The notes beneath the pieces are model-generated. The model was not told where the DNA came from. It ran no database searches and saw only the letters and a list, made by a program, of their open reading frames with translations. DNA of 64,000 nt from Ruminococcus sp. (GTDB lineage: Bacteria > Bacillota > Clostridia > Oscillospirales > Ruminococcaceae). Position 1 is the first letter of the stretch; each line of letters begins with the position of its first letter. The stretch spans positions 83,336-147,335 of the forward strand of contig JAFZRF010000003.1 in assembly GCA_017620025.1 (NCBI GenBank). The letters run 5' to 3'. Position numbers and translations under genes: made by a program. Positions 62,633-64,000 of this stretch are shown here, piece after piece.

Positions 62633-63799
62633 ATGAAGAAAAGGCTTACAGCAGCCGCACTTGCTGCGCTTTTCCTGCTCAGCGGCTGTGATGCCCTCGG
62701 AGGCGTCATAAGCGATAATCCTCCTGTAGAGGTCAGTGACGGAGAGAGAGCAGCTCTCTCGAAGAAGCTGAAATACCTGCCGCTGACGGAGATGCTCTAC
62801 GGTACAGAGACGACTGATGAGCAGCTCGATGCTCTTGACGCACAGTTCACCGCCAAGGAAGAGGAGTATGATACGGCTATCAAGGCAGCTCTTGCGGAGC
62901 GTCAGACCTTCTGTGAGACGAGCTTCCTCCCGCAGAAGACAGTTCCCGGGCTCAGCAGCTATTCTCCGCTCACTTCCGTATTCTACAATAACAGTACAGC
63001 CATAGGCATAAATCCGGTAGTGCTCGCAGACCTCCTCACCGAGGGTGCCCGCAGCAGCAAGAGCACCGCATATACAGGCTTTGCGCCGGAGCACGATTAT
63101 TCAGTCAATGCCCCGAGGGTATACGAGAACCGCAACGATCTTATCCGTGAAGCGCTTAGTACCTACATCTCTCCGGAGACAGATTTCAGTGTTACCTACT
63201 ATAAATCCGAGAACCTCTACTGCGTGAACTTTGTATCAGCGGAGAAGGATCTTATAGTATCGGCAATGTATTTCCATTTCAGCGATGACGGTACTCTTGA
63301 CAGGGGCGGTATGGATCAGGTGATATATACCGGCCGTGAACTGCTGCTCAACGATCCTGCACACGCAGGGCAGGCGGCACTCAGCTTCCCTGACGGGGAT
63401 ATCTCACGCTACGAGAGTCCTTGCAGTACAGGCAATCTCAGCAGTGTCATCATACGCCTTCTCGGCAGCGCAGTCTCTGAGGACCGCATGGTCACAGGAG
63501 CGAAGATAAAGGCAAACGAGTCCTACAGGGCAGATGCGATCGGCGATTCCGATCTGCTCAAGGGCGTTCACATAGTAAGCTGGTTCGAGCTCGAGAAGGA
63601 GAATCCGACGGAGCCTTCAACGGAGGAGCCGACAGAAGAGACTACTGAGGAGACAACGTCCGAGGAGATTCAGGAGCAGCCTGAGACCGAGGCACCTGCC
63701 GCACAGGAGCAGACAGAAGCGCCTGCCGAGACACCGCAGGAAGAGATATGGACAGAAGCACCGGCCGGTGCTGATGACTCGGAGGCGGGAATATATTAA
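62633..63799 (+). CDS. Lipoprotein, last gene of the SEDS-PBP-GTPase operon
   Basis: A 388-residue lipoprotein (MKKRLTAAALAALFLLSGC, lipid cysteine 19). The mature part begins with a ~310-residue domain of unknown family (FYNNSTAIGINPVVLADLLTEGARSS, YRADAIGDSDLLKGVHIVSWFEL), followed by a Glu/Thr/Pro/Ala-rich C-terminal tail of about 65 residues. The ATG at 62633 is preferred over ATG 62627 because AAGGAG lies 8 bases upstream. With the first gene it brackets the operon by lipoproteins. The extended acidic tail may span the wall. Confidence 0.75.
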   Translation: MKKRLTAAALAALFLLSGCDALGGVISDNPPVEVSDGERAALSKKLKYLPLTEMLYGTETTDEQLDALDAQFTAKEEEYDTAIKAALAERQTFCETSFLPQKTVPGLSSYSPLTSVFYNNSTAIGINPVVLADLLTEGARSSKSTAYTGFAPEHDYSVNAPRVYENRNDLIREALSTYISPETDFSVTYYKSENLYCVNFVSAEKDLIVSAMYFHFSDDGTLDRGGMDQVIYTGRELLLNDPAHAGQAALSFPDGDISRYESPCSTGNLSSVIIRLLGSAVSEDRMVTGAKIKANESYRADAIGDSDLLKGVHIVSWFELEKENPTEPSTEEPTEETTEETTSEEIQEQPETEAPAAQEQTEAPAETPQEEIWTEAPAGADDSEAGIY

Positions 63800-63806
63800 G
63801 AAAAAA

Positions 63807-63830
63807 AGGCGTTCCAAGAATGGAATGCCT
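63807..63830 (-). terminator. Terminator facing left between the operon and the IS element
   Basis: AGGCATTCCA pairs with TGGAACGCCT on the minus strand, followed by TTTTTTTCTTAA. It has no T run on the plus strand. It would stop transcripts entering from the IS30-like element and, as a 3' hairpin, would also end the operon mRNA. Confidence 0.7.
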
Positions 63831-63862
63831 GTCAGATTATCGAAAGATTTATTAATTATTTT

Positions 63863-63882
63863 GGGATTCTAAAGGGGCTGCG
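63863..63882. repeat. Palindromic intergenic repeat, copy 4, interrupted
   Basis: GGGATTCTAAAGGGGCTGCG matches the left half of copies 1 and 3, but the expected CCCCTTT half is missing; IS30-like sequence starts instead at about 63881. Confidence 0.65.
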
Positions 63883-63895
63883 GCAGATTGTCAAG

Positions 63896-64000
63896 TCAAG
63901 TGCAACAAAAAACTTCATCAGGAGATTTATCCCCGAGGCAGATTCTTGGACGAGCGTTTATTAAAGCCACAATACGATCAACATCAGCCTGAGATACTGA
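63896..64000 (-). pseudogene. IS30 family transposase, C-terminal end (continues beyond window)
   Basis: The minus strand encodes 34 residues, open to the window edge, ending ADVDRIVALINARPRICLGDKSPDEVFCCT before a TGA at 63898-63896. IS30 transposases end with N-x-RPRKCLG(Y/W)KTP(Y)EVF, which this matches closely. Listed as partial; whether the full gene is intact cannot be seen. The element end lies between the stop codon and about 63881 (AATCTGCCGC). Confidence 0.8.

Noticed and set aside
63831-63862. Promoter or end of a further plus-strand gene after the operon
   Set aside because: Only an AT-rich spacer is present before the repeat; no start site or -10/-35 pair was seen.

Overview
The window reads as chromosomal DNA of a cellulosome-producing gut or rumen Firmicute, most likely a Ruminococcus of the R. 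flavefaciens kind. The basis is five secreted enzymes or esterases carrying dockerin modules (GH43, GH5, PL11, CE1, tandem CE3), a sixth dockerin on a small membrane protein, an LPxTG surface protease with its own sortase, Thr/Pro-rich linkers, GGAGG-type ribosome binding sites and near-consensus TTGACA-N17-TATAAT promoters. The species call is inference; no rRNA is present.

Layout. 1-1511: 3' part of a GH43-CBM22-dockerin gene. 1.6-4.5 kb: flavodoxin-like reductase, MATE transporter, NudC-type Nudix hydrolase. 4.9-12.4 kb: a minus-strand oligosaccharide utilisation operon (mutarotase-like protein, GH3 glycosidase, ABC binding protein, two permeases) with a divergent AraC regulator. 12.8-18.5 kb: glycolytic genes pgk, tpiA and gpmI, with an AT-rich gene of foreign appearance between pgk and tpiA. 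18.9-24.9 kb: archaeal-type aspartyl-tRNA synthetase, a lipoprotein, three tandem TM2-domain genes and a P-type Ca2+-ATPase. 25-35 kb: GH5 and PL11 cellulosomal genes flanked by two paralogous three-part regulators (LacI-type sensor, degenerate GGDEF-like middle, AraC DNA-binding end). 35.1-48.5 kb: M16 peptidase, CE1 esterase with CBM22 and internal dockerin, giant S8 protease plus sortase, tRNA-Leu(CAG), tandem CE3 esterase with dockerin. 48.6-51.9 kb: minus-strand HAD phosphatase, uvrC and a membrane-anchored protein with a toxin-nuclease-like end. 52.1-63.8 kb: one ten-gene operon. 63.8-64 kb: the end of an IS30-like transposase gene.

The ten-gene operon is the most unusual part. From a single promoter at about 52115 it encodes a lipoprotein, a membrane-anchored dockerin, a penicillin-binding-protein-like transpeptidase with SxxK, SxN and KTG motifs, an LCP-family protein, a divergent SEDS glycosyltransferase, a second PBP-like protein without catalytic motifs, a two-TM protein with a proline-rich tail, a zinc-ribbon TRAFAC-like GTPase with a damaged P-loop, an unrecognised partner and a second lipoprotein. 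I read it as an accessory cell-wall synthesis or attachment machine controlled from the cytosol by a GTPase and carrying its own cellulosome-docking module; the function is inference.

The window also holds a family of intergenic repeats built from chained GC-rich palindromes (about 4586, 18595, 46314 and 63863). The last copy is interrupted at its centre by the IS30-like element. No CRISPR array, prophage, rRNA or replication origin was seen.
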